Part shown: one piece after another, positions 17,567 through 26,439 of the stretch | How positions within the stretch are numbered: the first letter of the stretch is position 1 | How the letters are laid out: every line of letters starts with the position of its first letter | Origin: Burkholderia sp. H160 | GTDB lineage: Bacteria > Pseudomonadota > Gammaproteobacteria > Burkholderiales > Burkholderiaceae | Direction of reading: 5' to 3' | Assembly (NCBI GenBank): GCA_000173575.1 | Contig: ABYL01000006.1 | Span: 1 to 64,000, forward strand | DNA length: 64,000 bases | Position numbers and translations under genes: made by a program | Notes under the pieces: model-generated | Seen by the model: the letters and a program-made list of their open reading frames with translations, nothing else | Told to the model about the DNA's origin: nothing | Database searches by the model: none

Positions 17567-19117
17567 GTGTCACCGTTCATGCGTCCGTACGGGATCGCAG
17601 TGCTCTCCGGGGCGGTCTGCGTGAGCGGATGCATGCGGGTCGGGCCGGACTTTCAGCCGCAGCATGAAGCGTGGAGCGAGCACTGGAGCAGCGAGTCGAT
17701 CACGGAGGTCACGCAGCAGGGCACCCAGCCTGATGTGCGCCAATGGTGGCTGATATTCGATGACCAGAATCTCGAACGGCTGATCGCCGCCGCCGACGCG
17801 AACAACGGCGACCTGAAGATTGCCGGACTGCGCGTGCTCGAGGCACGCGCACAACTGGGCATTGCACTCGCGGGACGCTATCCCCAGGTGCAGCAGGCGA
17901 GCGCCGATGCACTTGCTTCGGCGCGCAAGCGCTCGGATGGAGCCAATCCGCGCTCGGGTGCCTTCGTGCAGTACGGCGCGGGTTTCAGCGTCGGCTGGGA
18001 GCTGGATTTCTGGGGACGTTTCAGCCGCGCGATCGAGTCGGCCGACGCCGCGTTCTTCGCCGCGCAAGCCAACCGCGACGACGCGCTGGTTCTGTTGCAC
18101 GCGCAGGTCGCCGACACGTATTTCACGCTGCGGGTCGCGCAGGCGAGGCTACGCATCGCTCGCGAGAACGCCCAGTTGCAAAAGCGCAGCTACGACATCG
18201 CGCAAAAGCTCTTCAAGGCCGGCGAGTCTGATGAACTCGACTTCCAGCAGGCGAAGACGCAGTACCTGGGGACACTGAGCAGCATCCCCGATCTCGAAAG
18301 CCAGATCGTGCTCGCTCGTCACGCGCTGTCGGTGCTGATCGGACGGCCGCCGGGTCCTCTTCCGGAGCTCGATGCGCAGGCGGGCAAGGAGGGCCTGGTG
18401 CCGCTCGTCGATCATGCCGTGCTGCAGGACGTGCCGGCCGATCTGCTGTTGCGCCGCCCTGACGTTCGCGCTGCCGAGTATCAGATGGCTTCGCAGTCGG
18501 CGCTCATCGGCGTGGCCAAGGCGGATCTGTACCCGTCGGTATCGTTGCTCGGCACGCTGACGTGGACCGCCAGTTCGCTCACGGGCGCGCCGAGCACACT
18601 GCTCTTTGCCGCGGGCCCGAGCGTGACGTGGAACGTGTTCGATTACGGCAGGATCACGAACAACGTGCGCGTCCAGGACGCACGGCTGCAGGAGTTGACG
18701 GTCGCCTATCAGAACACGGTGCGCGAGGCGGCGCGCGAGGCCGACGATGCCGCCACGGCGCTGATCGCCGCCTTGCAGCGCGACACCATTCTCAATGACG
18801 CGCAAGGCGCGGCGCGGCGCTCGCTCACACTCGCCAATACGATCTATCGGGAAGGCTATTCGGACTTCCAGCGGGTCCTCGATGCGCAGCGTGCGCTGTT
18901 CGCCCAGCAGGACGCCTACGTGGTCAATCGCAGCAACGCCGTCGGCAGCGTGATCGCGCTTTACAAGGCGCTTGGAGGCGGCTGGGAGACGGAACAGCCG
19001 CTCGTCGACGCGGCGACGCGCGCGCAGATGCGGCAACGCACCGACTGGGGTGACCTGCTGAACGAAGGGTCGCAGTCTTCCGCCACGCCGGGTCGAGCCG
19101 AAGGGGCGCCACGATGA
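17567..19117 (+). CDS. Outer membrane efflux factor, NodT family lipoprotein
   Basis: 516 residues, GTG start at 17567. The signal ends in a lipobox-like VSGC, so it is probably lipid-anchored, followed by the family start RVGPDFQPQ. Two OEP repeats form the TolC-like barrel and periplasmic coiled coil, with landmarks QWWLIFDDQNLERLIAAA, ELDFWGRFSRAIESADA and LLRRPDVRAAEYQM. It provides the outer membrane exit of a tripartite pump with the HlyD gene, whose ATG overlaps its stop (ATGA). Confidence 0.92.
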   Translation: MSPFMRPYGIAVLSGAVCVSGCMRVGPDFQPQHEAWSEHWSSESITEVTQQGTQPDVRQWWLIFDDQNLERLIAAADANNGDLKIAGLRVLEARAQLGIALAGRYPQVQQASADALASARKRSDGANPRSGAFVQYGAGFSVGWELDFWGRFSRAIESADAAFFAAQANRDDALVLLHAQVADTYFTLRVAQARLRIARENAQLQKRSYDIAQKLFKAGESDELDFQQAKTQYLGTLSSIPDLESQIVLARHALSVLIGRPPGPLPELDAQAGKEGLVPLVDHAVLQDVPADLLLRRPDVRAAEYQMASQSALIGVAKADLYPSVSLLGTLTWTASSLTGAPSTLLFAAGPSVTWNVFDYGRITNNVRVQDARLQELTVAYQNTVREAAREADDAATALIAALQRDTILNDAQGAARRSLTLANTIYREGYSDFQRVLDAQRALFAQQDAYVVNRSNAVGSVIALYKALGGGWETEQPLVDAATRAQMRQRTDWGDLLNEGSQSSATPGRAEGAPR

Positions 19118-20241
19118 GCGATACCCCCGAATCTCAAGCGGCTGCCTCGCCGAAGCCGTCGGCGCCTGCCGCCGACCCTTCGTCCAAGGCGGTCAAATGG
19201 GTCGTCGGTCTGATCGTGCTGAGTTTGATCTGGTATCTGCTCGCTGACCGTTTCACGCCGTATACGCACCAGGCGCGAATCCAGGCCTACGTCGTTCCCG
19301 TTGCCGCCGAAGTGTCGGGACGCGTGACCCGGGTGCTCGTCCACAACAACCAGGATGTGAACGCGGGAGACGTGCTGTTCGAAGTCGACAGCGAGCCCTA
19401 CCGCATTGCGGTTGTTCGGGCGCGCGCCGATCTCGAGACCACGCGCCGTCAGGTCGGTGCCAGTACGGCCGGCATCGAATCGGCGCTTGCCGGGTTGCGG
19501 GCCGCCATTGCGAACGAGGTCAAGGCGCGCCAGGACAGCGAGCGGCTCGAGCGGCTCTATCGCGAAGACGAGGGCACCGTCTCGCTGCGACGTCTCGAGA
19601 TCGCGCGGGCGACGCACGAACAGGCCCAGAGCCAGGTTGCCGGCGCGCGTGCCGAAGTCGAGCGCGCCCGCGAGCAGCAGGGCGGCAACGAGGCCGAGAA
19701 TGCGCAGTTGCGCAGTGCCGCTGGCGCGCTGGAAAAGGCCGAACTCGATCTCGCCAACGCACGGATCAGAGCCCGCTCGAGTGGCGTCGTGACCGATCTG
19801 CGCACGGAAGTCGGTCAATTCGCGGCGGCGGGCAGCCCGGTCATGACGCTGATCGCGATCCGCGATGTGTGGATCAGCGCCGATATGACGGAGAACAATC
19901 TGGGCCATCTCAAACCCGGCAGCCGTGTCGAGATCGCGTTGGATGTGTTGCCGGGCGAAGTGTTTGACGGGCGGGTTCGCAGTATCGGTTATGGCGTGAG
20001 CGTGGGCCAGAGCACGCCAGCCGGCAGTTTGCCCACCGTGCAGAATAGCCGCGACTGGCTGCGTCCCGCTCAACGTTTTCCGGTGATCGTCGAATTCGAC
20101 GAGAGCGAGCGCGCCCGTCTGCGCGATCTGCGTGTGGGAGGGCAGGCCGAAGTGATGGCATTTCCGACTCAGGGTAATCCGCTCAATCCGCTCGGACACG
20201 CGTTCATACGGCTGATGAGCTGGCTTTCCTATGTCTATTGA
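19114..20241 (+). CDS. HlyD/EmrA-type membrane fusion protein
   Basis: 375 residues. The cytoplasmic N-terminus is about 25 residues long, followed by one membrane helix (WVVGLIVLSLIWYLLADRF), a biotinyl-lipoyl half (VPVAAEVSGRVTRVLVHNNQ), a helical hairpin of about 120 residues, the second lipoyl half (ARIRARSSGVVTDLRTEVGQ) and a beta-barrel domain. It links the inner membrane component to the outer membrane factor. Starts overlap on both sides (ATGA with the upstream gene, 11 bases with the DUF2955 gene), so the three form one operon. The AaeA/EmrA subgroup exports aromatic acids or drugs; the substrate is inferred only. Confidence 0.92.
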   Translation: MSDTPESQAAASPKPSAPAADPSSKAVKWVVGLIVLSLIWYLLADRFTPYTHQARIQAYVVPVAAEVSGRVTRVLVHNNQDVNAGDVLFEVDSEPYRIAVVRARADLETTRRQVGASTAGIESALAGLRAAIANEVKARQDSERLERLYREDEGTVSLRRLEIARATHEQAQSQVAGARAEVERAREQQGGNEAENAQLRSAAGALEKAELDLANARIRARSSGVVTDLRTEVGQFAAAGSPVMTLIAIRDVWISADMTENNLGHLKPGSRVEIALDVLPGEVFDGRVRSIGYGVSVGQSTPAGSLPTVQNSRDWLRPAQRFPVIVEFDESERARLRDLRVGGQAEVMAFPTQGNPLNPLGHAFIRLMSWLSYVY

Positions 20242-21262
20242 GCGACCTATGCAGCCCCTGACCCAGCGCCTCGGTTATCGCGCGATACGCGTTGCCACAG
20301 GAACGGCGCTCTCTCTCGTCATCAGCTTTGGGCTCGATTTCCCGATACCGGTCGTCGCGCCGGTATTCACGGTTTTTCTGCTGGGCACGCAGAGCCGTCC
20401 GCTGTCGCTGAAGGCCGGCCTGATCCTTTCGCTGGTCGTGGCGTCGACGACCGGCAGCGGCCTGCTCCTGGTTCCGTTGCTTCGTTATTACGCGTTGGCC
20501 GGCGTGATGCTAGTGGGCCTCATGCTGTTCTTCGCGTTTCGCTATGGACTGCGCGGCGGTAACAACCTGGTCGCGACTTTTCTGGTCGCCGGACTGACGA
20601 TGATTTCCGCCGCGGGCACGGCTGACTTCGAGCTGGCCTTGACGGTCGTCGGCGCGCTGGCGAAGGGACTTCTGCTTGCCGTGCTGGTGTCGACGCTGGC
20701 GCACAGGCTGTTTCCGGAGCGCATGGGCGCGCGGGAACAGCCGGTCAAGGTCGCCATGGCGGACGACACGGCGGCCTATATCGCGCTGCGTGCCGCGCTC
20801 GTCGTCATGCCGGCCTATCTGCTCGCGATGACCGATCCGGCGAACTACATGCCGATCATCATGAAGTCCGTCAGTCTCGGCAGACAAACCTGCACGACGT
20901 CGGCCCGCAGCGCCGCACGCGATCTGATCGGCTCCACGCTGCTCGGCGGCCTGCTCGCCATCGGGTTCTGGTTTGCGCTGAGGCTCTTCGTGCATCTCTG
21001 GATGTTCTTCCTATGGATGCTACTGTTCGGCCTGTTCGTGGGACGCAAGCTCTACGGACTTCAGCCGACGCGTTGTTCGCCGGGCTTCTGGCTCAACAGT
21101 CTCGTGACGATGATCATTCTGCTGGGGCAGTCGGTGCAGGACAGCGTGGCGGGCAAGGACGTCTACACCGCGTTCGCGGTGCGAATGGGGCTCTTTCTGG
21201 CTGTCACGGTCTACGCGTGTTTGATGCTGCTGCTATTCGAGCAACGTCGCCGTGTGGAATGA
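20231..21262 (+). CDS. DUF2955 (FUSC/AaeB-like) inner membrane protein
   Basis: 343 residues with around nine or ten hydrophobic segments in two blocks (residues 20-160 and 185-340). The sequence RLGYRAIRVATGTALSLVIS and FPIPVVAPVFTVFLLGTQSR matches the DUF2955 group, related to the aromatic-acid exporter AaeB and FUSC proteins. With the HlyD protein and the NodT-type factor it probably forms a tripartite efflux system in which this is the inner membrane part. It lacks the large cytoplasmic domain of full-length AaeB. Confidence 0.82.
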   Translation: MSIERPMQPLTQRLGYRAIRVATGTALSLVISFGLDFPIPVVAPVFTVFLLGTQSRPLSLKAGLILSLVVASTTGSGLLLVPLLRYYALAGVMLVGLMLFFAFRYGLRGGNNLVATFLVAGLTMISAAGTADFELALTVVGALAKGLLLAVLVSTLAHRLFPERMGAREQPVKVAMADDTAAYIALRAALVVMPAYLLAMTDPANYMPIIMKSVSLGRQTCTTSARSAARDLIGSTLLGGLLAIGFWFALRLFVHLWMFFLWMLLFGLFVGRKLYGLQPTRCSPGFWLNSLVTMIILLGQSVQDSVAGKDVYTAFAVRMGLFLAVTVYACLMLLLFEQRRRVE

Positions 21263-21314
21263 GGGGGCGCGGCATGCCGCAAAGCGGATCCGGTGATCGC
21301 AAGAGGAGCGGGCA

Positions 21315-21695
21315 ATGGGAAATACGACAGACCATCATGCTGTCCGTCTTCGGGCTGGCGAGATCCTGAAGGAAACGGCGAAAACACTTTGGTATCTGAG
21401 AGCGATTCAGATCGGCCTGCTTCTTCTGTTCGTCCTGCTGACGCTCGGCATGTACTACTGGGGTGCGCCTGTCGAGACAGCGAACCGGACACCCTCGCCG
21501 GTGGGTGAAACCGTGTACTTCTGCGCGATCACGGCGCTGACGATCGGGTACGGCGATGTGGTGCCCACTTCGACGTTCGGCCGGATCGACGCCGTATGCC
21601 TTGGGCTGATCGGGCTGGTGTTCACCGGGTTGTTCGTGGCCGCGGCTGTGCGAGGTGTGCAGGAGGCTGCGCGTCGGGCGGAGGAGCGTGGTTAG
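21315..21695 (+). CDS. Small two-helix potassium channel (Ion_trans_2)
   Basis: 126 residues: helix 1 (IGLLLLFVLLTLGMYYW), a pore loop with an intact K+ selectivity filter (ITALTIGYGDVVPTS), and helix 2 (LGLIGLVFTGLFVAAAV). This is the minimal KcsA-like unit, with a charged C-terminal tail. It begins 52 bases after the DUF2955 gene and is followed by a second channel-like protein with an RCK-type domain. The two might form a heteromeric channel or work separately. Confidence 0.88.
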   Translation: MGNTTDHHAVRLRAGEILKETAKTLWYLRAIQIGLLLLFVLLTLGMYYWGAPVETANRTPSPVGETVYFCAITALTIGYGDVVPTSTFGRIDAVCLGLIGLVFTGLFVAAAVRGVQEAARRAEERG

Positions 21696-21853
21696 CCTGG
21701 CAGCGATCCGGGGGCTGGCCGTTCGTGCCAGCATGTTCAAGCGCCGATCCTTTAGGGCTCTTGACTATTGACTACAGGCGTGAAAAGGGGGAGCGTGTCT
21801 GTCTGGGCCTGGGTTCGCTGTTGTCTCGATCAAACCAACTATCCGAGGTAACT

Positions 21854-22654
21854 ATGTGGATCTTCCGTGTGAATGAGCCTCGTCTTGGGGTCATCCGGAT
21901 TCGCGAATGGCGCCGCCGCGCGCGCCATACGATCGGCCTTCTGGTCCTGCTGCTGGGCAGCGCCGTCACCGGGCTCTTCATCCTCGATCAGTCCAATACC
22001 TCTTTCCCCAACAAAATGTTTACGGCCCTGTGGAACGGGGTCAACCTCATCACGACACTCGGTGCCTTCGGCGAGTTCAATCCGCCTCAAAAAGTCTTCA
22101 TGCTGCTCGCCATGGTCGCGACACTGCTGATCGGCGGATTCGCGGTTTCGAGGCTCACGGGCATGCTTTCCGGCGACGACGTGATGTTTTATCGGGAGAA
22201 CAGGCTGATGGAACGCAAGCTCGACCAGGTTGCCAATCATGTCGTGGTAGTGGGATTTCATTCGCTCGGTAAACTGGTCGCTGAGCGCCTGCGCGAAGCC
22301 GGGCAGACCGTGCTCGTCCTCGTCGGCGATCAGCTTCAGGCCGACCAGGCGGCGGAACGAGGCTATATGGTCGTGCTCGGTGCGCCGGGCGGATTCGACG
22401 AAGTGCTCAAACATGCGCGGCTGGACCGAGCCAAAGCGCTGGTGGTGACGACCCCCGACAGCAATAACAACCTGGCGATCACGTTGGCGGCGCATACCCT
22501 GAATGCGTCGCTCCCGATTGCAGCGCCCGGCGAAAATCCCTTGCGAAAGATGCTGTTCGAGAGCGCGGGGGCATCCAACGTGGTAATCGCGGACGAGATC
22601 ATTGCGAACGCACTCATCGGCAAGCTCACGACCCGAGTGGAGGTGGACAGATGA
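21854..22654 (+). CDS. Channel-like protein with TrkA-N (RCK) domain and altered pore filter
   Basis: 266 residues from ATG 21854 with a GAGG site 6-7 bases upstream; the open frame before it (from 21596) overlaps the previous gene and is not coding-like. Two membrane helices (TIGLLVLLLGSAVTGLFIL; KVFMLLAMVATLLIGGFAVS) flank a pore loop. The filter region reads NLITTLGAFGEFNP rather than T-[VI]-G-[YF]-G-[DE]. A Rossmann TrkA-N domain follows from about residue 128 (NHVVVVGFHSLGKLVAERL), with GxHxxG in place of GxGxxG. It resembles Kch-type channels, but conduction of K+ is uncertain. Confidence 0.82.
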   Translation: MWIFRVNEPRLGVIRIREWRRRARHTIGLLVLLLGSAVTGLFILDQSNTSFPNKMFTALWNGVNLITTLGAFGEFNPPQKVFMLLAMVATLLIGGFAVSRLTGMLSGDDVMFYRENRLMERKLDQVANHVVVVGFHSLGKLVAERLREAGQTVLVLVGDQLQADQAAERGYMVVLGAPGGFDEVLKHARLDRAKALVVTTPDSNNNLAITLAAHTLNASLPIAAPGENPLRKMLFESAGASNVVIADEIIANALIGKLTTRVEVDR

Positions 22655-24387
22655 AACCAGCGGCTGCTACGCAGTCTCAGCATCACGTGCCTTTCCTGCA
22701 GGGGCTGTTGCCCTTCAATTCCGCTCAACTGCCGCACGACATCATCGCCGGGCTCACGCTGGCGGCACTCGGTATTCCCGAGGTGATGGGGTACACGAAG
22801 ATATCCGGCACGCCCACCGTCACGGGTCTTTATACGATCGTGTTGCCGCTGGTGGCGTTTGCGGTTCTGGGTGCCTCGCGTCAACTGGTGGTCGCGGCGG
22901 ACTCGGCGACAGCCGCCATCCTCGCGGGAACACTGACGACCGTGGCTGCTCTCGGCAGCAAGGAATACATCGGCCTCACGAGCACGGTGGCCCTGACCGT
23001 TGCCGTGATGCTGGTGATTGCGCGTATCTTCCGGCTCGGTTTTCTCGCCGATTTTCTTTCCCGCAGCGCACTGATCGGCTTTCTGACCGGGGTCGGCGTG
23101 CAGGTCGCGGCGGGTGAGCTCGCCGGGCTGATCGGGCTCGCGAAGCAGGGGCACGGCCCCGTCATGCAACTGGTGAGCGTGGTTCAGCGTGTCGCCGAAG
23201 CGAACTATCCGACCACGCTCCTTTCGCTTGCCGTGCTCGTGGTGATCGTCGGGTGCAAGCGTCTCACGCCGCGGGCACCGGGTGCGCTGATCGCCGTAAT
23301 CGGCTCCATCGTGGCCAGCGGGATGTTCAATTTCGGCGGACACGGCATCGCGGTAACGGGGGAAGTGCCCGGCGGACTTCCGTCGCTGTTCGTGCCGCCG
23401 CTGCACCTGAACGAGATCAATCAGGTGCTGGCGACGGCGGCCTCGTGCTTCATCGTCATCATCGCGCAGAGCGCCGCGACCGCGCGTGCCTACGCCACCC
23501 GCCACAACGAGAAGGGCGACGACAATGCCGACATCATCGGACTCGCGGCAGCGAACGCGGCGGCCGCGTTGACGGGTACCTTCGTCGTGAACGGCAGTCC
23601 GACCAAGACCGAAATCGTCGACGATGCGGGGGGCCGCACCCAGGTCGCCCATCTGACGACCGCCGTGATCGTGGTGCTGGTGCTGCTATTCCTCACGCGG
23701 CCGCTGAGCCTGATGCCTGCCGCCGTGCTCTCGGCCATCGTTTTCATGATCGGTGTGAAGCTGATCGACGTGAAGGGCATGATTGAACTCTTTCGCATGC
23801 AGAAGGACGAATTCGTCGTGGCCTTGCTTGCAGCGGGCGTGGTCGTGTTCGTCGATGTGATGCACGGTATTCTCGCTGCAGTGGTGCTGTCGCTGATTGC
23901 GCATGCGCGGCATAGCTACCGGCTGCGCACGCGCGTGTTGGCGCGTAGCCCCGCCGGCCATCTGGTCCCGCATCACGTCGCGCCGGATCTGCTGGCGGCA
24001 CCCGGCATCGTCGTCTACAAGTTCGAGGCGGACCTGTTCTATGCGAACACGGGGCGCTTCACGCAGGAAGTGCTGAAACTGGCCAATGAGGCGAGCGTTC
24101 CGTTGCGCTGGATCGTGATCGATGCAACCGAGATCAACAATATCGACTACACAGCGGGCAAGACATTGCTTCAGCTGGGTGCGGAGCTCGACAAGCGCGG
24201 CCTCGGTCTCGCCGCGGTCGCGGTTCCGGCGGGCGTGATGCACGAACTCGACCGGTACAAGGCACTGCAGGTGAATAACGCGCACCGTGAAATCTTTGCG
24301 ACAGTCGAGGCGGCGATCGAGGCGCTACGCGACCTTTCGCCACCCGCGTCCGCGCCTCCACCTGCGCCGGACACCAAATCGGAATGA
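22651..24387 (+). CDS. SulP/SLC26 family anion transporter with STAS domain
   Basis: 578 residues. The start overlaps the previous stop (ATGA). The membrane domain runs from about residue 25 to 420 with the SulP signature near the start (LPHDIIAGLTLAALGIPEVM, where other members have the P-x(3)-GLY region nearby) and GTFVVNGSPTKTEIVDDAGG. The C-terminal STAS domain is clear (LRWIVIDATEINNIDYTAGK). Members move sulfate, bicarbonate or dicarboxylates by proton or sodium symport. It belongs to the same run of ion-handling genes. Confidence 0.9.
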   Translation: MKPAAATQSQHHVPFLQGLLPFNSAQLPHDIIAGLTLAALGIPEVMGYTKISGTPTVTGLYTIVLPLVAFAVLGASRQLVVAADSATAAILAGTLTTVAALGSKEYIGLTSTVALTVAVMLVIARIFRLGFLADFLSRSALIGFLTGVGVQVAAGELAGLIGLAKQGHGPVMQLVSVVQRVAEANYPTTLLSLAVLVVIVGCKRLTPRAPGALIAVIGSIVASGMFNFGGHGIAVTGEVPGGLPSLFVPPLHLNEINQVLATAASCFIVIIAQSAATARAYATRHNEKGDDNADIIGLAAANAAAALTGTFVVNGSPTKTEIVDDAGGRTQVAHLTTAVIVVLVLLFLTRPLSLMPAAVLSAIVFMIGVKLIDVKGMIELFRMQKDEFVVALLAAGVVVFVDVMHGILAAVVLSLIAHARHSYRLRTRVLARSPAGHLVPHHVAPDLLAAPGIVVYKFEADLFYANTGRFTQEVLKLANEASVPLRWIVIDATEINNIDYTAGKTLLQLGAELDKRGLGLAAVAVPAGVMHELDRYKALQVNNAHREIFATVEAAIEALRDLSPPASAPPPAPDTKSE

Positions 24388-24442
24388 AGCAAAGCGAAGT
24401 GACCCAATGACGCCTGAGCTTGAATCGAAAAAGGAGTGACGT

Positions 24443-25882
24443 GTGTCTGATTCCACTGCTGCAAAGTCCACCGAACCCGCCACGAATCACGTGGCGGCAC
24501 AAGAAGATCCGTCCACACTGTTTGAGGGGCGCGGCACATTGGCTGCGCGCGTCGAGCGGGGCAAGGCGGCGCGTAAAAAGGCGCCGCGCGCGGATCTGGC
24601 GATCTGCAAGATCGAGGATCGCGATCCCCTCGAACTGCTCGAGGCGTCCAACGTGGGCCGGGTGGCGGAGCTGATCCCCATCCGCTACGGGCGGATGGTC
24701 GCGAGTCCGTTCGCGTTCTATCGGGGTGCCGCGCCATTGATGGCCCACGACCTGTCGAAACTGCCGCATTCCGACGTGACCGTGCAACTGGGTGGCGACG
24801 CGCATCTGGCGAACTTCGGACTGTTCGCGAGTCCGGAGCGGCGCATTCTCTTTGGACCGAACGACTTCGACGAAACACTGCCGGGCCCGTTCGACTGGGA
24901 TGTGCGCAGGCTCGCTGCATCGTTCGTGATTGCCGCGCGCGAACGCGGCTTTGCGCCACGCGACCAGCGTGGCGTGGTGCGCAGGCTATGCGAGACCTTC
25001 CGGCAACGGATCGCTGAATTGAGCAGCATGGACACGCTCGATATCTGGTATTGCCAGTTCGGGGCGGCGAACATGCTGGCCATTGCCGATTCGATAGAGG
25101 AAAGAAGAAAAGAACAGGCTGTCATCGAAAAAGCGAGCCAGCAGTCGTCGCGCACCGTGATGACTCACGCGACCGAGCTTGTCAACGGCAAGCTGCGCAT
25201 CAAGGACGCGCCTCCGCTTGTGTACCACGTCCCGCTCGAGAGCCCGCACGACCAGAAGCAGTACCAAACGTTGGTGCGGCGTTTCTTCGCCGACTACCGG
25301 TTAACGCTTCCCGATGACAGGCGCGCCCTGTTCGATCGCTATGAACTGGTGGATGTCGCCATTCGGGTCGTCGGCATCGGATCGGTGGGAACGCGTTGCT
25401 ACGAGGCGCTCTTCATGGCCGACGGCGAGTGCCCGCTGTTCCTTCAACTGAAGGAGGCGCGGGCTTCCGTGCTGGAGGGGTACCTGCCGCCGAGCCGCTA
25501 TCCGAATCACGGCCAGCGGGTGGTCAACGGGCAGCGCCTGCTGCAGTCGGCGAGCGATATTTTCCTCGGCTGGTCGAAGATGCGTCACACGGGTAATGAT
25601 TTCTATGTGCGGCAATTGCGCGACATGAAGGGCGCGTTCGACTTCACTACGTTCGACGTCGAGGATCTCGGCGAATACGCGGTGTCCTGCGCTCACGCAC
25701 TGGCCCATTCGATGGCGAAAGCAGGCGATCCCGCGCTGCTCAATGGATATGTCGGTAAGTCGGATGCATTCGACGAAGCCATCGTGCAATTCGCGCTCGC
25801 TTACGCGGAACAGAATGAGGCGGACTGGACGGTTTTGAAAGCGGCAGTCAAGGCGGGACGGATTCAGGTGATTCGTGATTGA
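24443..25882 (+). CDS. DUF2252 domain protein
   Basis: 479 residues from GTG 24443, with AAGGAG 6-7 bases upstream. DUF2252 landmarks are present: RYGRMVASPFAFYRGAAPLM, the conserved GDAHLANFG, and FGPNDFDETLPGPFDWDVRR. The GDxHxxN and NDFDE-x-DWD arrangement recalls kinase-like phosphotransferase active sites, where the Asp and Asn bind metal and substrate. No function is established. It lies 55 bases after the SulP gene and is probably the last main gene of the operon. Confidence 0.87.
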   Translation: MSDSTAAKSTEPATNHVAAQEDPSTLFEGRGTLAARVERGKAARKKAPRADLAICKIEDRDPLELLEASNVGRVAELIPIRYGRMVASPFAFYRGAAPLMAHDLSKLPHSDVTVQLGGDAHLANFGLFASPERRILFGPNDFDETLPGPFDWDVRRLAASFVIAARERGFAPRDQRGVVRRLCETFRQRIAELSSMDTLDIWYCQFGAANMLAIADSIEERRKEQAVIEKASQQSSRTVMTHATELVNGKLRIKDAPPLVYHVPLESPHDQKQYQTLVRRFFADYRLTLPDDRRALFDRYELVDVAIRVVGIGSVGTRCYEALFMADGECPLFLQLKEARASVLEGYLPPSRYPNHGQRVVNGQRLLQSASDIFLGWSKMRHTGNDFYVRQLRDMKGAFDFTTFDVEDLGEYAVSCAHALAHSMAKAGDPALLNGYVGKSDAFDEAIVQFALAYAEQNEADWTVLKAAVKAGRIQVIRD

Positions 25883-26024
25883 GAGTACGCCGCCAGGCAT
25901 CAGAACGAAACGCTGCGCTCGCAACCTGACCGGGCGCATGGAAAGGGGTACTATGAAGAAGCCATCGAACGCCAGGCTCATCCGTACCTGAGCGTGTAAC
26001 GTCTCCCTAGCCAGGAGTCCAGCC

Positions 26025-26381
26025 ATGATCGAGTATCACACCACCCCCGATTCGCCGGTCGTCGAAATATCCGTCGAAGGCAAAATCACCGACCACGAAC
26101 TGCGCGAAGTCATCGAGCGCATGCGTGGTGATCTTGAATTGAACGGTAAGACCCGTGTGCTCGAACGCATTGAGCATTTCAGCGGCATCGAGCCGAAGGC
26201 GCTGTGGACCGACCTGACGCTCGGCGTCTCCCTCGCCCGCAAGGTCACGCGCGCCGCCGTGGTGGCCGACGCGGGCTGGATTCGCGCCTCGATGCACTTG
26301 GCGCGGTTCTTTACGAAGGCTGAAATCAAGGCGTTCCATGTCAACGAACTGGAACAGGCGCGAGCCTGGATCAACGCCTGA
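26025..26381 (+). CDS. SpoIIAA-like (STAS/SEC14-type) protein
   Basis: 118 residues of one domain: a strand-helix-strand start (VVEISVEGKITDHELREVIE), a conserved middle (RVLERIEHFSGIEPKALWTD) and RAAVVADAGWIRASMHLARF. This matches the small SpoIIAA-like proteins of the DUF3478 group. They are often located near stress or ion genes, and their biochemical role is unknown. ATG 26025 has an AGGAG site. It lies 142 bases after the DUF2252 gene on the same strand. Confidence 0.85.
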   Translation: MIEYHTTPDSPVVEISVEGKITDHELREVIERMRGDLELNGKTRVLERIEHFSGIEPKALWTDLTLGVSLARKVTRAAVVADAGWIRASMHLARFFTKAEIKAFHVNELEQARAWINA

Positions 26382-26439
26382 ATGTCGTCTCCAGCCGACC
26401 GTATCGGGCTCAGCGCCTACAGAGGACTGACAGTATGCG

